Positions 38,921 through 48,377 are shown, counted from the first letter of the stretch. The stretch is 64,000 nucleotides of DNA from Bernardetia sp963719525 (GCA_963719525.1 CAVRCG010000001.1:1807710-1871709), one strand, 5' to 3'. Numbers and translations: made by a program. Notes: generated by a model not told the origin, from the sequence alone.

Positions 38921-39427
38921 ATGAAAATATTCAATTATTTGTACTTATCGTTACTTTTTTTTAGCTTTTTATTTTTATCTAGTTGTGAAAAAGAGGAAGA
39001 CACAATAGACTTGAGAGAAGAGATCATTGGTACTTATGACTATCGTGTTAAATTTTATGAAACACATCAAGGAATTGGTTACTTGGGAGCTGACCAAGAT
39101 GGTTATGGTACTATGATAGCTACAAAAAAAGGTAACGATAAAGTAGAATTTAAAGTAGATAACGAGATACTTTTTACTGCTGTTGGATTCAAAGATTGTC
39201 CAGAACGTCCGACTGGAATATCTTTTGATTTAGTAGATGACTCAGATGTAGTTGAAGGACAAAATGTAAAAGTAGTGGGTGATTATAGAATTGACTTTAA
39301 TGGGATTAATTATCAAGGAGTATATTATCCTACTTCTAACGAATTGAAAATGGCACAAAAAGTAACTTACCTGATTGATAGATTTCCCGTTACCGTTGTT
39401 GCAATTACGGAGGCCAAAAAGCAATAA
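38921..39427 (+). CDS. Lipoprotein of unknown function (paralogue 2)
   Basis: 168 aa. SPII lipobox LSSC (Cys22). Shares the order of motifs with paralogue 1 (GTYDYRVKFYE, YLGADxDGYGTM, NGxxYxGxYxxT, QKVTY). The amino-acid similarity is moderate and the two have diverged. Possible role in surface or stress responses is not supported by motif. The tRNA-end repeat follows 65 nt after its stop. Confidence 0.7.
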   Translation: MKIFNYLYLSLLFFSFLFLSSCEKEEDTIDLREEIIGTYDYRVKFYETHQGIGYLGADQDGYGTMIATKKGNDKVEFKVDNEILFTAVGFKDCPERPTGISFDLVDDSDVVEGQNVKVVGDYRIDFNGINYQGVYYPTSNELKMAQKVTYLIDRFPVTVVAITEAKKQ

Positions 39428-39492
39428 ATACTTTGTAACAAAAAAATACCCTCAAATGCTATTTTATGCACTTTTGGGAGTTTTTGGTATTA

Positions 39493-39507
39493 TCCTGTTC
39501 TCGCTAC
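39493..39507 (+). repeat. Repeat of the tRNA-fMet 3' end (possible attR)
   Basis: TCCTGTTCTCGCTAC, identical to 38154-38168. A second hairpin terminator follows at 39527. Confidence 0.6.
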
Positions 39508-39526
39508 AAAGTCATTTAATTGACAC

Positions 39527-39565
39527 AAACCATTTTAGATTAATTTCTGAAATGGTTTTTTTATG
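39527..39565 (+). terminator. Hairpin terminator after the tRNA-end repeat
   Basis: AAACCATTT / AAATGGTTT arms (39527-39535, 39550-39558) plus T-run. It may be the original tRNA terminator displaced by the insertion. Confidence 0.7.
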
Positions 39566-39791
39566 TTCTTTTTTATGTTCTTTTTTAATTTTGATGAAAT
39601 TTTACTGAGTTTGCGTTTTTAAAAACTTCACAATAAGTTTATGTTCTGTTTAATAGAAATCTGTTATATAAACCTTATTTTTGCAAAACTAAAAGAATAG
39701 AGGCATTTTTGTTTAATTTTGTAATCAACATAGAAAACAAAATTTTACTCAAGCCATTTTTATCTTCTATCAACTAAAAACAGAAATTCTC

Positions 39792-40490
39792 ATGCAGAAT
39801 AACAACAGAGTACTTGTCGTAGATGATGAACCCGATATTTTGGATTTGCTCAAATACAATTTGGAACGTGAAGGATATGAAGTAGAAGTTGCTGCTAATG
39901 GCGAAGAAGCAATAAAGAAAGCAGAATTTTTTAAGCCTGAATTGATTCTTTTAGACATCATGATGCCAAAAATGGACGGAGTAGAAACCTGTCGCCAGCT
40001 TCGTGAAATGCCAGATATGAAAGATTCCTATATTATTTTCTTGACAGCTCGTGCCGAAGAATATTCGGAAGTGGCAGCTTTTGATGTTGGTGCAGATGAT
40101 TATCTAAATAAGCCCATAAAACCTCGTGCGCTCATGAGCCGTATTAATGCGCTTTTCCGTAGAGAGTTCAAAAAGCAGCAAACACAATCGCATGATGTAA
40201 TCGAAATTTCGGATTTGTATATTGACAAAACAAGTTATACTTTACAAAAAGACGGAGAACATATTGCGCTTCCCAAAAAAGAATTTGAGTTGATTTACTT
40301 TTTGGCTCAAAGTCCGAATAAAGTCTATAATCGTGAAGATTTATTGAAAAATATTTGGGGACAAGATGTCTATGTATTGGCTCGTACTGTTGATGTCCAT
40401 ATTCGCAGGATTCGTGAGAAAATTGGCGATAGTTATATCAAAACAGTAAAAGGAGTGGGGTATAAATTCATGTCACCTGATGAAGGGTAA
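39792..40490 (+). CDS. PhoB/OmpR-type response regulator
   Basis: 232 aa. Receiver domain with phospho-Asp in LILLDIMMPKMDG (about Asp55) and Lys in LNKPIKP (about 106), then a winged-helix DNA-binding domain (about 135-230; TVDVHIRRIREKIG). It probably controls phosphate or envelope genes and is paired with the sensor kinase 117 nt downstream. The intervening DNA is a purine-rich repeat. Confidence 0.93.
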   Translation: MQNNNRVLVVDDEPDILDLLKYNLEREGYEVEVAANGEEAIKKAEFFKPELILLDIMMPKMDGVETCRQLREMPDMKDSYIIFLTARAEEYSEVAAFDVGADDYLNKPIKPRALMSRINALFRREFKKQQTQSHDVIEISDLYIDKTSYTLQKDGEHIALPKKEFELIYFLAQSPNKVYNREDLLKNIWGQDVYVLARTVDVHIRRIREKIGDSYIKTVKGVGYKFMSPDEG

Positions 40491-40494
40491 ATAC

Positions 40495-40545
40495 TGGGAG
40501 CTTGGTAAATAGGGAATTGGAGATTAGGGAATGAGAATTACAATA
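40495..40545. repeat. Purine-rich intergenic repeat
   Basis: TGGGAGCTTGG, AGGGAATTGGAGATTAGGG and AATGAGAATTAC units, close to those at 36721-36850. Confidence 0.5.
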
Positions 40546-40607
40546 AAACAATTAATTTTACTGTAATTTGTAGTAATTTCCAATCATAAAAATGCACTTA
40601 TACAATT

Positions 40608-41744
40608 ATGAAAGATGCTGTTACTACAAATTCTACAAAAGAAAAAGAAAGTATTTTTGATAGACTTATGAATATTATCAAACGTTCTTTGGTAAGTTCT
40701 AGAGCCGTAGCCATTATACTTTCTTTTTTGGTAAGTAGTGTAACGAGTGCTTTTCTTGCTTTGATTCCTAGCGTTACTACGGTTGCTATATCAGTTTGTT
40801 TTTTAGTTTGTTTTTCATCTTCTTTTATACTTATTTACATTGCTTTTGAGTTTCTTATTTTTAAAGAAATAAACAATGTATATAGTAAATTATCCAAAAT
40901 AAAAAAGAAAAATTTTAAATTTGTTCCTCCTTCTTCTGACCTTCTTCCATCTGCTAATCCTATTCGAAGAGTAAACCAAGAAATTACGGCTTATGCAGGA
41001 CAAAAACAAAAGGAGATTGATGAGCTTCGTCGTATGGAAGTTTTTCGAAGAGAATTTATTGCAGATGTTTCTCATGAACTCAAAACACCTATTTTTTCGG
41101 CACAAGGTTTTATTCTTACTCTTATTGATGGCGCAGTAGATGACATAAATGTACGTGATGTTTTTTTGGGTAAGGCTGCACGAAGTTTGAAGGCTTTGGC
41201 TGCTTTGGTGGAAGATTTACTGACACTTTCTCAAATAGAATCAGGAGATATTACGATGAGATTGGAAGAATATGAAATGCAGGAACAGATTTTGGAAGTC
41301 TTCGAACAGCTTGAAAATAAAGCTGAAAGGCGTGGAGTGAAGCTAGAATTAATTAGTCAATACAAAGAAGGCGTTTATGTATATGCTGATTATAATCGTA
41401 TCAGACAGGTTTTGATAAATTTGATTATTAATGCTATCAAATACGGAAAAGAGAATGGAACTGTAACAGTTACGCTTACACAAACTACAAAAAACCTAAA
41501 AATTGCTATTAAAGATGATGGAAATGGAATTGAACCCGAACATTTGGTACGTATTTTTGAGCGTTTTTATAGAATAGAAAAAAGCCGTTCGAAGCAAGAA
41601 GGAGGAACAGGTTTAGGACTTGCCATTGTAAAACACATCATTGAAAAGCACGATTCCAAAATTAGTGTCAAAAGTAAAAAAGGAGAAGGAACGCAGTTTA
41701 CTTTCAAGTTGCAACGTACAGAAGTTTTGGAAGAGGAGGAGTAA
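40608..41744 (+). CDS. Sensor histidine kinase (PhoR-like)
   Basis: 378 aa. Two transmembrane segments near residues 28-52 and 55-85, with a very short periplasmic part, then HisKA with FIADVSHELKTP (phospho-His), and HATPase with N-box LINLIINAIKYG, G1 KDDGNGIE and G2 GGTGLGLAIVKHII. Likely phosphorylates the upstream response regulator. Membrane-bound in the cytoplasmic membrane. Followed by a short purine-rich repeat. Confidence 0.94.
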   Translation: MKDAVTTNSTKEKESIFDRLMNIIKRSLVSSRAVAIILSFLVSSVTSAFLALIPSVTTVAISVCFLVCFSSSFILIYIAFEFLIFKEINNVYSKLSKIKKKNFKFVPPSSDLLPSANPIRRVNQEITAYAGQKQKEIDELRRMEVFRREFIADVSHELKTPIFSAQGFILTLIDGAVDDINVRDVFLGKAARSLKALAALVEDLLTLSQIESGDITMRLEEYEMQEQILEVFEQLENKAERRGVKLELISQYKEGVYVYADYNRIRQVLINLIINAIKYGKENGTVTVTLTQTTKNLKIAIKDDGNGIEPEHLVRIFERFYRIEKSRSKQEGGTGLGLAIVKHIIEKHDSKISVKSKKGEGTQFTFKLQRTEVLEEEE

Positions 41745-41766
41745 TTGGGAAATGGAAAATGGAGAT
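41741..41766. repeat. Short purine-rich repeat
   Basis: TAATTGGGAAATGGAAAATGGAG right after the kinase stop; same type as 36721-36850. Confidence 0.4.
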
Positions 41767-41900
41767 TATTATTTTGTCAAAAGCAAGTTTACTATGCAGA
41801 AATCGGAAAATGTCATTCATAGTATAATCTAATTTCTAATGAACCAGTAATTTTTGGTTTATAATTAGCTATTCGCTTAACATATTTCGTAATTGAAGTA

Positions 41901-41982
41901 AAGAAATTCGTACTTTTGTAGTCTTTATTTTTTGATTTTTACTCTGCATAGTATTTTTATGAAACGCTACAAACTTTCTGAC
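41901..41982 (+). repeat. Duplicated promoter and first codons of the downstream pseudouridine synthase (copy 1)
   Basis: About 82 bp, nearly identical to 42566-42650. Contains the box TACTTTTG (41911-41918) and an ATG at 41960 giving MKRYKLSD, then shifts into a 26-codon open frame that overlaps the start of the DUF1877 gene. Confidence 0.8.
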
Positions 41983-41992
41983 GGAAAAAAAT

Positions 41993-42472
41993 ATGGGATT
42001 AAGAATGACATTATTTCAACTAAACCAAAACTCGCTTGAAGACATTATTGAAAATCCTAAAAATTTATTTGAAATAAATTATTCACAAGAAAAGTATAAC
42101 TCACTTGATATTGACAAGTTTTGGGATGGTCTAAAATTTATATTATCAGAAGTTGAAACAAATAATTCAAATGAATTATCAAAACTAATTTCGAGTAAAC
42201 AAGAAATCGAAGGACTTGAAGAATTTGACATTTACGATGTGAATTTTTTGACTAACCAACAAGTAAAAAGTCTAACAACAGAATTAAGTAACTTTACCGA
42301 AAGCGACTTAAAAGAAAAATTTGATTTTAGTTCAATGAATGAAAATGACATTTATGGAAATCCATTTGATCAGAAGTCTTTCCTATTTTTTGTCGAAAAT
42401 TTTAGAAAATTAAAATGGTTTTATCAAAATGCAATGAGCAAAAGAAAGGCTGTAATAAGTTTCATTTCATAG
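41993..42472 (+). CDS. DUF1877 (YfbM-like) family protein
   Basis: 159 aa. The N-terminal pattern MGLRMTLFQL plus SLDIDKFWDGLKFIL is that of DUF1877 (YfbM in E. coli), a small cytosolic family of unknown function often in variable regions. The start ATG 41993 lies 33 nt inside a duplicated copy of the next gene's 5' end, so the gene appears to have been inserted there. It could be translated from the promoter duplicated with it. The C-terminus is conserved (FFVENFRKLKWFYQNA). Confidence 0.75.
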   Translation: MGLRMTLFQLNQNSLEDIIENPKNLFEINYSQEKYNSLDIDKFWDGLKFILSEVETNNSNELSKLISSKQEIEGLEEFDIYDVNFLTNQQVKSLTTELSNFTESDLKEKFDFSSMNENDIYGNPFDQKSFLFFVENFRKLKWFYQNAMSKRKAVISFIS

Positions 42473-42565
42473 AATAAAAAACTGTACATAACCTCAGTTT
42501 GGCAATAACAGATATATACAATCTAAAAATTTCCCAACAAAAAAATAGTGTATTTATTTATTGCT

Positions 42566-42650
42566 AAGAAATACGTAATTTTGCAGTCTTTATTGTTTAT
42601 GTTTTTTTACTCTGCATAGTATTTTTATGAAACGCTACAAACTCTCTGAC
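42566..42650 (+). repeat. Promoter and first codons of pseudouridine synthase (copy 2, original)
   Basis: Partner of 41901-41982. Contains TAATTTTG (42576-42583) and the real gene start at 42627. Confidence 0.8.
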
Positions 42651-43349
42651 CTTGTTATTTTTGAAAACGACGATTATCTAATTGTTGAGAAACCTCCTTT
42701 TTTGTCTTCTTTAGATGAACGTTTGGGTAATGCCATGAACCTTTTACAAATTGTACGAGCAGAGCTTCCAGAAGCAAAATTAGGACATCGTTTGGACAAA
42801 GAAACGAGTGGAGCTGTTGCGATAGCCAAACATTTTGAGGCGTATCGTCATCTTTCTATTCAGTTTCAAGAACGTCAGGTAGAAAAAGTTTATCATGCAA
42901 TTGCTGTCGGAGTTCACGATTTTAAGGAAGAAGCTGTCGAAGTTCCGTTGCATAAAATGAAAAATGGACTTTCGGCTGTCAATTACAAGCAAGGCAAGCA
43001 TTCGCTTACATTTTTCACTACTTTAGAAGCTTTTCGTCATTACACTTTGTTGGAATGTCGTCCGATTACGGGTCGTTTGCACCAAATTCGTGTTCATGCA
43101 CAAACGATAGGTGCGCCTTTGGTAGCTGATAAAGCGTATGGAGGAAAGGATTTGTTTCTATCAGAAATAAAAAAGAAAAAATTTAATCTTAAAAAGTGGG
43201 AAGAAGAATTGCCTTTGATGCAGCGAGTAGCTCTTCATGCAAAAGAACTTGCTTTTAAAGGATTAAATGGAGAAACTATCAAAGCAGTAACAGAATATCC
43301 AAAAGATTTCAATGCGCTGCTAAGGCAACTCGGAAAATTTGATATGTAG
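42627..43349 (+). CDS. RluA-family pseudouridine synthase
   Basis: 240 aa. The catalytic motif GHRLDKETSG (Asp57) and the downstream CRPITGRLHQIRVH are diagnostic of the RluA group, which converts uridine to pseudouridine in rRNA or tRNA. There is no S4 domain, so it is a short member. The first 26 nt or so of the coding sequence are duplicated upstream (41901-41982), so expression may be affected by the insertion. Complete and in frame. Confidence 0.93.
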   Translation: MKRYKLSDLVIFENDDYLIVEKPPFLSSLDERLGNAMNLLQIVRAELPEAKLGHRLDKETSGAVAIAKHFEAYRHLSIQFQERQVEKVYHAIAVGVHDFKEEAVEVPLHKMKNGLSAVNYKQGKHSLTFFTTLEAFRHYTLLECRPITGRLHQIRVHAQTIGAPLVADKAYGGKDLFLSEIKKKKFNLKKWEEELPLMQRVALHAKELAFKGLNGETIKAVTEYPKDFNALLRQLGKFDM

Positions 43350-43906
43350 ATTTGATTAGATTAGTTTTATATAATTTTCAATTTGAAAAAACGACTTTTC
43401 CATTTTGAAAATAATTAGGGAAATTGGAGTTGATTGTAAAATAGGTAGAAAATATTTTTAGTTCAAAAAATTACTCTAGCATATCATTAAACGAATTTTT
43501 GAATAAAAATGAAAAATAATTTCAAAAAATAGTGTGTTTAATCTGTCTTGGCAAACAGATTGAAACTTAGTTAAATAAGTTCTACAAAAAGATGTAGAAA
43601 TAAAGAAATTTTTAACGTATTTACTCATCAAGATTTTTGCTTATTGTTTATATGAACAATACATTTTTATCAAAATCTTATTTTTTGTGAGTGTTTGTTT
43701 TAGTTTTATACTAAAAATTATAACAAACTAAAATCCTAGAAAATCTAAAAAGAAAGCCGTTAGTTAGCGTTTATTATTCTAATTGAATGAAATAAACAAT
43801 TTTTAGCAACTGACAATTTTTATACTTTCTTTTCAAAAAATGACTTTGTCATCGATTTTCTAACTAGTTTAAGTAGTAAGTAAAGTAAGTAAGTGGACAA
43901 AAAATG
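43350..43906. other. AT-rich intergenic region
   Basis: No gene, tRNA or repeat recognised, except a short series of AAGTAAGT units near 43870-43895. Confidence 0.5.
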
Positions 43907-43933
43907 CCTTTCCTTTTTAGGAGAGGTTTTTTT
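43907..43933. terminator. Hairpin terminator
   Basis: CCTTTCCT / AGGAGAGG arms with loop TTTT and T7; A-run on the left, so it may act in both directions. It lies close to the end of the sister-lipoprotein operon. Confidence 0.7.
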
Positions 43934-43953
43934 ATGCAATTTTTTAGGTTTCT

Positions 43954-44397
43954 CTAAAATTGAATTTCATAAAAAGGTTGTTTCTCTTCTTCTGGTTTTT
44001 TTGTAATTATGATTGCAGGAACAAGAGATTCAAAATTAGATATTTTTACTTTTGTGCAACATAAGCCTTGTTTGGAGCGAAGGGTTTTTATAAATAAACC
44101 ACCAATACTATCATTATCAATTTTTATAGTAAAATCTTGTCTTTGTTCATTAAAAAGATTATGGTTAAAAGCTAAACAAGGATTAGTAGCATCTCCTGTA
44201 ATAATTATACTTCCAGCAAAGAAATCTCCAAAAACTCTTACTTGATTATCTGTCTTGCCCTGAATGATATTTTTGCCTGTACTAGAATCTACAACTCGTA
44301 AGTACACAATTTCGCTATTGATACATTCATCACTACAAGCACAACAACTCGTACACAAAAAAAGAATCAAAATATTCAGAAGCATTTTATAAGACAT
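43954..44397 (-). CDS. Lipoprotein of unknown function (sister 1)
   Basis: 147 aa from ATG 44397; an in-frame TTG at 44439 overlaps the preceding stop and is less likely. The signal is MSYKMLLNILILFLCTSC with a lipobox at Cys18 and a Cys-rich start (CCACSDE). The C-terminus is beta-rich and ends in PFYEIQF. The signal region is almost identical in DNA to that of the upstream gene, but the mature parts differ greatly. No known family. Confidence 0.7.
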   Translation of the reverse strand: MSYKMLLNILILFLCTSCCACSDECINSEIVYLRVVDSSTGKNIIQGKTDNQVRVFGDFFAGSIIITGDATNPCLAFNHNLFNEQRQDFTIKIDNDSIGGLFIKTLRSKQGLCCTKVKISNFESLVPAIIITKKPEEEKQPFYEIQF

Positions 44398-44435
44398 AAT
44401 AGAAATTGAGTTTAAGAATTTGATAGAATAATTTA

Positions 44436-44900
44436 TCAATATTGAATTTCAAAAAAGGGCTGTCTGCGTTCTCCTGATCTTTTTTCTATTTGTATGACAG
44501 GTGTAATAGGTTCAAAAACGTCTAACTCTTGTGAAATACAACAATAACTTTCTCTTCGTGGCTTTGTAGAAATAGTAAATTTACCTATTTCTAAACTATC
44601 TAATTTTAGAGTAATTATTTTATTCTCAAGATCACTATATCCATTTACAAATACAGATATGAAAGCGTTAGACGAATCTTTTGTAATATAAATAAGCTCT
44701 TTAATATCATTTCCCATATCATCTATTAAAAAAACCTCTTCTTCCTTGATGTTGTATTTAATTACAGCATCTTCTCCAGTAATTTTGTCTTTCACGCTTA
44801 TATAAAAAGGTGCAACATCGCCACTACAATCATCACTACAAGCACAACAACTCGTACACAAAAAAAGAATCAAAATATTCAAAAGCATTTTATAAGACAT
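44436..44900 (-). CDS. Lipoprotein of unknown function (sister 2)
   Basis: 154 aa from ATG 44900; a longer in-frame start at 44981 would add 27 residues that break the signal. Signal MSYKMLLNILILFLCTSC, mature start CACSDD. Ends in PFFEIQY, like sister 1. The two genes form a tandem pair 38 nt apart with about 85 nt of near-identical 5' DNA. No known family. The adjacent upstream DNA is the oriC-like region. Confidence 0.7.
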   Translation of the reverse strand: MSYKMLLNILILFLCTSCCACSDDCSGDVAPFYISVKDKITGEDAVIKYNIKEEEVFLIDDMGNDIKELIYITKDSSNAFISVFVNGYSDLENKIITLKLDSLEIGKFTISTKPRRESYCCISQELDVFEPITPVIQIEKRSGERRQPFFEIQY

Positions 44901-45022
44901 AATAGAATTGAGTTTAAGGTTCGATAACACTTTAATAAAGTCTTCACGAAAATCAACTAGAAGTTGCTGCAATTCCTTCAAAATCCATTTTCAAAAAAAA
45001 TTTTTTCCTTCAATTTCAAAAC

Positions 45023-45728
45023 TTATTCACACCTCAAATAATAAGAAATTCTCTCTTTAAAAACCCCTACTATTACTATTATAGTGTTGATAAGTGGATA
45101 AACTAGGTTATCAACACGTTATCCACAAAAAAACAAAGGTTATGCACACTTTATAGAAAGTTATTAACGCAATAATTAACTGATATTCAGATAGTTAAGA
45201 AGCTTATCCACAGTATCAACATTTGATAGCCACTTTTTATCAACATTGTGGATAAGGTGTTGATAACCACAAAATTACTGTTGGTAACGTTATCAACACC
45301 TGTTAGTAACTCTATGTTAAGATGAGTTACACACAATCAATGTGCGACTTATACACACTTATTCACACAAATTGTGTATAAGTGTTGAAAAGGTGGATAA
45401 CTTCTTTTTTTAAAGAAAAAATAACAAGAAAGCTGTTGAAAACTAAGAAGTTATCCACAATTGAATGTGGATATGTTGATAAGTCTGCAAATAAGATTAG
45501 CTTTTAGAATTTGCAAGTAAAAAAAACTAAAAATTTATCTAAGAATGTTGATAACTTTTGTTAAAATGTGGATAAGTCTAGTAAAAAGTGAATAAGTATA
45601 AATAAAATTTGGATTTCTTGTGTGAATAACGTGTTAAGTTGAGATTTTGAATAATGAAACTGTATAAATTCGGAAAGAAACAAGAATTAAGTGGATAAAT
45701 GTGGATAACTTTTGTAAAATGTGGATAA
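45023..45728. other. oriC: Candidate replication origin: dense cluster of DnaA boxes
   Basis: In about 700 noncoding nt I find at least eleven boxes TTATNCACA or its complement. Perfect TTATCCACA type: 45119, 45204, 45247 (reverse), 45451, 45567 (reverse), 45700 (reverse), 45720 (reverse). Related: 45023, 45140, 45349, 45359, 45373 (reverse), 45621 (reverse). Near matches at 45392 and 45466. Interspersed are at least six TGTTGATAA/TTATCAACA motifs. The surrounding DNA is very AT-rich, suitable for unwinding. No dnaA gene is next to it, which is normal in Bacteroidota. Confidence 0.78.
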
Positions 45729-45851
45729 CTCAAAATAATCTATGTAAAATTTTATTTTTGTGAAACAAAACGACAACAAACGTTGTGCAGCTTGCAGATT
45801 AATCCGTTCAATTCGTAGAATCTGATTTCGATAAAAAATAATGAACAACAA

Positions 45852-45885
45852 AAAACCATTCCTTCCAAAGAAGAAATGGTTTTGT
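45852..45885. terminator. Bidirectional hairpin terminator
   Basis: AAAACCATT / AATGGTTTT arms (45852-45860, 45875-45883), after the glutamate dehydrogenase gene (minus strand). Confidence 0.7.
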
Positions 45886-45972
45886 ATAAATTTTACAACA
45901 AATAACTTTATACTTTGAATTGCAAAGCGCAAGTTGTTTTTCGGTTTTGTTAAATGTATAAAGTTGATAAAA

Positions 45973-47409
45973 TCAAGGAAAAATTCCAGATTCCATATAG
46001 GCAATTGCAATCTTATCAATCGAAGTAATAAAGGCAGCATTACGCAAACTCTTCACATCTTTATAGGTTTTGAAAGTTTCTCTAACTTGATGGTAAGAAG
46101 TAATCATAGTTTCCTCTAAAGCAGAATTGACTAAATCACGCTCATCAGCCCCACGCATAATCATTTTACGAAGGTCATCGCCAACTCCTTTTCCTGTAGC
46201 TGCTTCAATCGCTTGAACGATACGAGTATTTTCCATTTGGTCGTAACGCTTTGTTATTTTACCAAACGAAACACGAGAAAGATTTTTGAGCCATTCCAAA
46301 TAAGAAACTGTAACCCCACCAGCATTGAGATAAAAATCTGGCAAAATCATTTTTCCCTTGCTTAACAAAATTGCTTCTGCTTCTCTAGTAATAGGTCCAT
46401 TTGCGCCTTCTCCAATTATTTTTGCCTTTATTCTTGGTGCATTTTCTTCTGTGATTTGATTTTCTAAGGCAGCAGGAATCAAAACATCACATTCAAACTC
46501 CATAAGTTGATTGCTTGGCTTGACTTCTTGTGCTTTTGGATAACCCATAAGAGAACCTGTTTCTTTACGATGACGGAATAAATCTTCTATATCAAAACCG
46601 TCTTTGTTATACACTCCACCTTCGTATTCAGCAATTCCGACTACGATTGCGCCTTCTTTTTGTGCATAAAGTGCAGCGTGATAACCCACATTACCAAAAC
46701 CCTGTACAATAACTGTTTTTCCGGCTAGTCCTGGTTCTAAACCTAAGTCTTTCATATCTTCAGCAATACTCATCGCTTCACGAATACCATAAATTACTCC
46801 TAGTCCTGTAGCTTCAGTACGCCCACGGATTCCGTGCATAGAAAGAGGTTTTCCTGTTACACAACCAAGTGCGTTTATACCTGGGCGAAGAAGTGCATAC
46901 GTATCAGCAATCCAAGCCATTTCTCTTGCTCCTGTTCCATAATCGGGTGCAGGAACGTCAATAGAAGGACCTATCATTTCTTTCTTTACAAGCTCAGTTG
47001 TATAACGTCTTGTGATTGTTTCGAGCTGGCGAGCTGTATATTTTTTAGGATTGATTTTTACTCCTCCTTTAGCTCCACCAAAAGGAACATTTACGAGCGC
47101 ACACTTAAACGACATAAGTGTTGCAAGTGCTTTTACTTCATCTGCATTTACGGCTTCGGCAAAACGAATTCCTCCTTTTACAGGAAGTTTGTGATGCGAA
47201 TGCTAAACTCTCCACGCCTTAATTACCTGATAATCTCCATTATCTAAGTGGAGTGGAAAACTCATTTCGTAGACACTATTAGGAACAATAATTTGTTCTA
47301 ATAATCCTTTTGGGTGTTTGGTTAGAGCTGCTGCATTATTTAGTGATCCAATAACATCACCATAGAATTTTGCACCTTGCTCTAAATGTTCTTTATCCTT
47401 ATCTGTCAT
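45973..47409 (-). pseudogene. gdhA: Glutamate dehydrogenase (Glu/Leu/Phe/Val family), one in-frame TAG
   Basis: The enzyme makes or oxidises glutamate with NAD(P). Residues before and after the stop form one frame: KAWRV, stop (47203-47205), HSHHKLPVKGGIRF. In the family this position is Gln (VQHS), so a CAG-to-TAG change fits. The rest is intact: PVKGGIRF, NVPFGGAKGGV (catalytic Lys), PAPDYGTGAREM, VQGFGNVG, and a C-terminus to about 478 codons in total. It may be an inactive copy, a readthrough case, or a base-call error. The oriC-like region lies just beyond the 3' end. Confidence 0.88.
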
Positions 47410-47574
47410 GTTGAATGTGTGGTTTGGGTGTGTTTAAATGTTTGTCTTTTATTATTTTTGATTTAGGCTTAAAGTTAATTCATTTTTTAATTCCAAAAAA
47501 TACAAATCTTATTGTTTAGAAACAATTTTTTTAGATAAAGACAAATTATTCTCTACTAATGTTTTGGATTCTAT

Positions 47575-48166
47575 CTATTCTTCATTTCTACAAGGACAAA
47601 CGTATTTATAAATCTGCTTTCTTACAATCATTTTTGTATTTGCTTCTAGGGTATATACGTATTCATTGAAACCATTCCATTTTCTGAGTTCTTGTTTTGA
47701 TACGCCATATTTTTTTGCGATTTTATACAAAGAGAGTTTTTTATCAAGAGTTGCATATTGATATTGAACAAATGGTTTAGAAGGAAAGCCTTTATAATAA
47801 TCATCTTTCAAAGCAACTTTTAGATATTCTCCTGTATATAGTTTTTGCCTTTTTAGACTTTTCATAGTTGAATAGGAATAATTATTCCACTTAGCAAAAC
47901 AAGGCGCACAGAGTTGGTACATATTCAAAACGGATTCTATACTTTCTCCTTCTGCTACCAAATGATAAATATAAATAGTGTCTTGAGAGGGTTCGAAAGT
48001 TAGCTTTGTGAACACTATTTGTAACAAGTGAAATTTTGGGAGTTTTTAAAGTATCTTCAAAATGATTTCCTTCGCTATCGTATTGAGCGTACAAAAATGA
48101 AGACGTACAAAAATTTAGAAAAAATAAAAGAATAGTAAATAATAAAACGGAAAAAGAAGTTTTCAT
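47575..48166 (-). pseudogene. Secreted LysM-domain protein, one frameshift
   Basis: The N-terminal frame (from ATG 48166) has a signal peptide (MKTSFSVLLFTILLFFLNF...) and continues to about SVHKANF. The second frame carries LAEGESIESVLNMYQLCAPC and two LysM-like units ending in SLYKIAKKYGVSKQELRKWNGF. Removing one base near the CTTTCGAACCC string (about 47990-48000) joins them as HKANFEPSQDTIYIYHLVAEGES. LysM domains bind peptidoglycan. The end TTEANTKMIVRKQ is preserved. Confidence 0.7.
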
Positions 48167-48319
48167 AAGTTAGAAGTAAATTTGATGCGAGAGAATCTAT
48201 AAAATAATTAGTGATAAATACCAATTTGTCATTTATTTCAATATAAGAATAAATTTTGTTTTTTTAAGATAGATACTTTCTTTCAAATCATTCCATATTA
48301 TTTTTCTACAAAAAGTTTC

Positions 48320-48327
48320 TAGTTTTG
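48320..48327 (+). promoter_or_regulatory. Bacteroidota -7 box TAGTTTTG
   Basis: Fits TAnnTTTG and lies 51 nt before the lipoprotein start at 48378. No clear -33 TTG. Confidence 0.45.
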
Positions 48328-48377
48328 TAGTATCATAATCATAAACTAAGACATCATAAAAATCAAATCATCATAAA

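Noticed and set aside
39242..39424. Minus-strand frame over lipoprotein 2
   Set aside because: Antisense shadow of a well-supported gene.
45687..46040. Minus-strand frame overlapping the oriC-like region and the end of gdhA
   Set aside because: It lies partly within the DnaA-box cluster and out of frame with gdhA; shadow frame.
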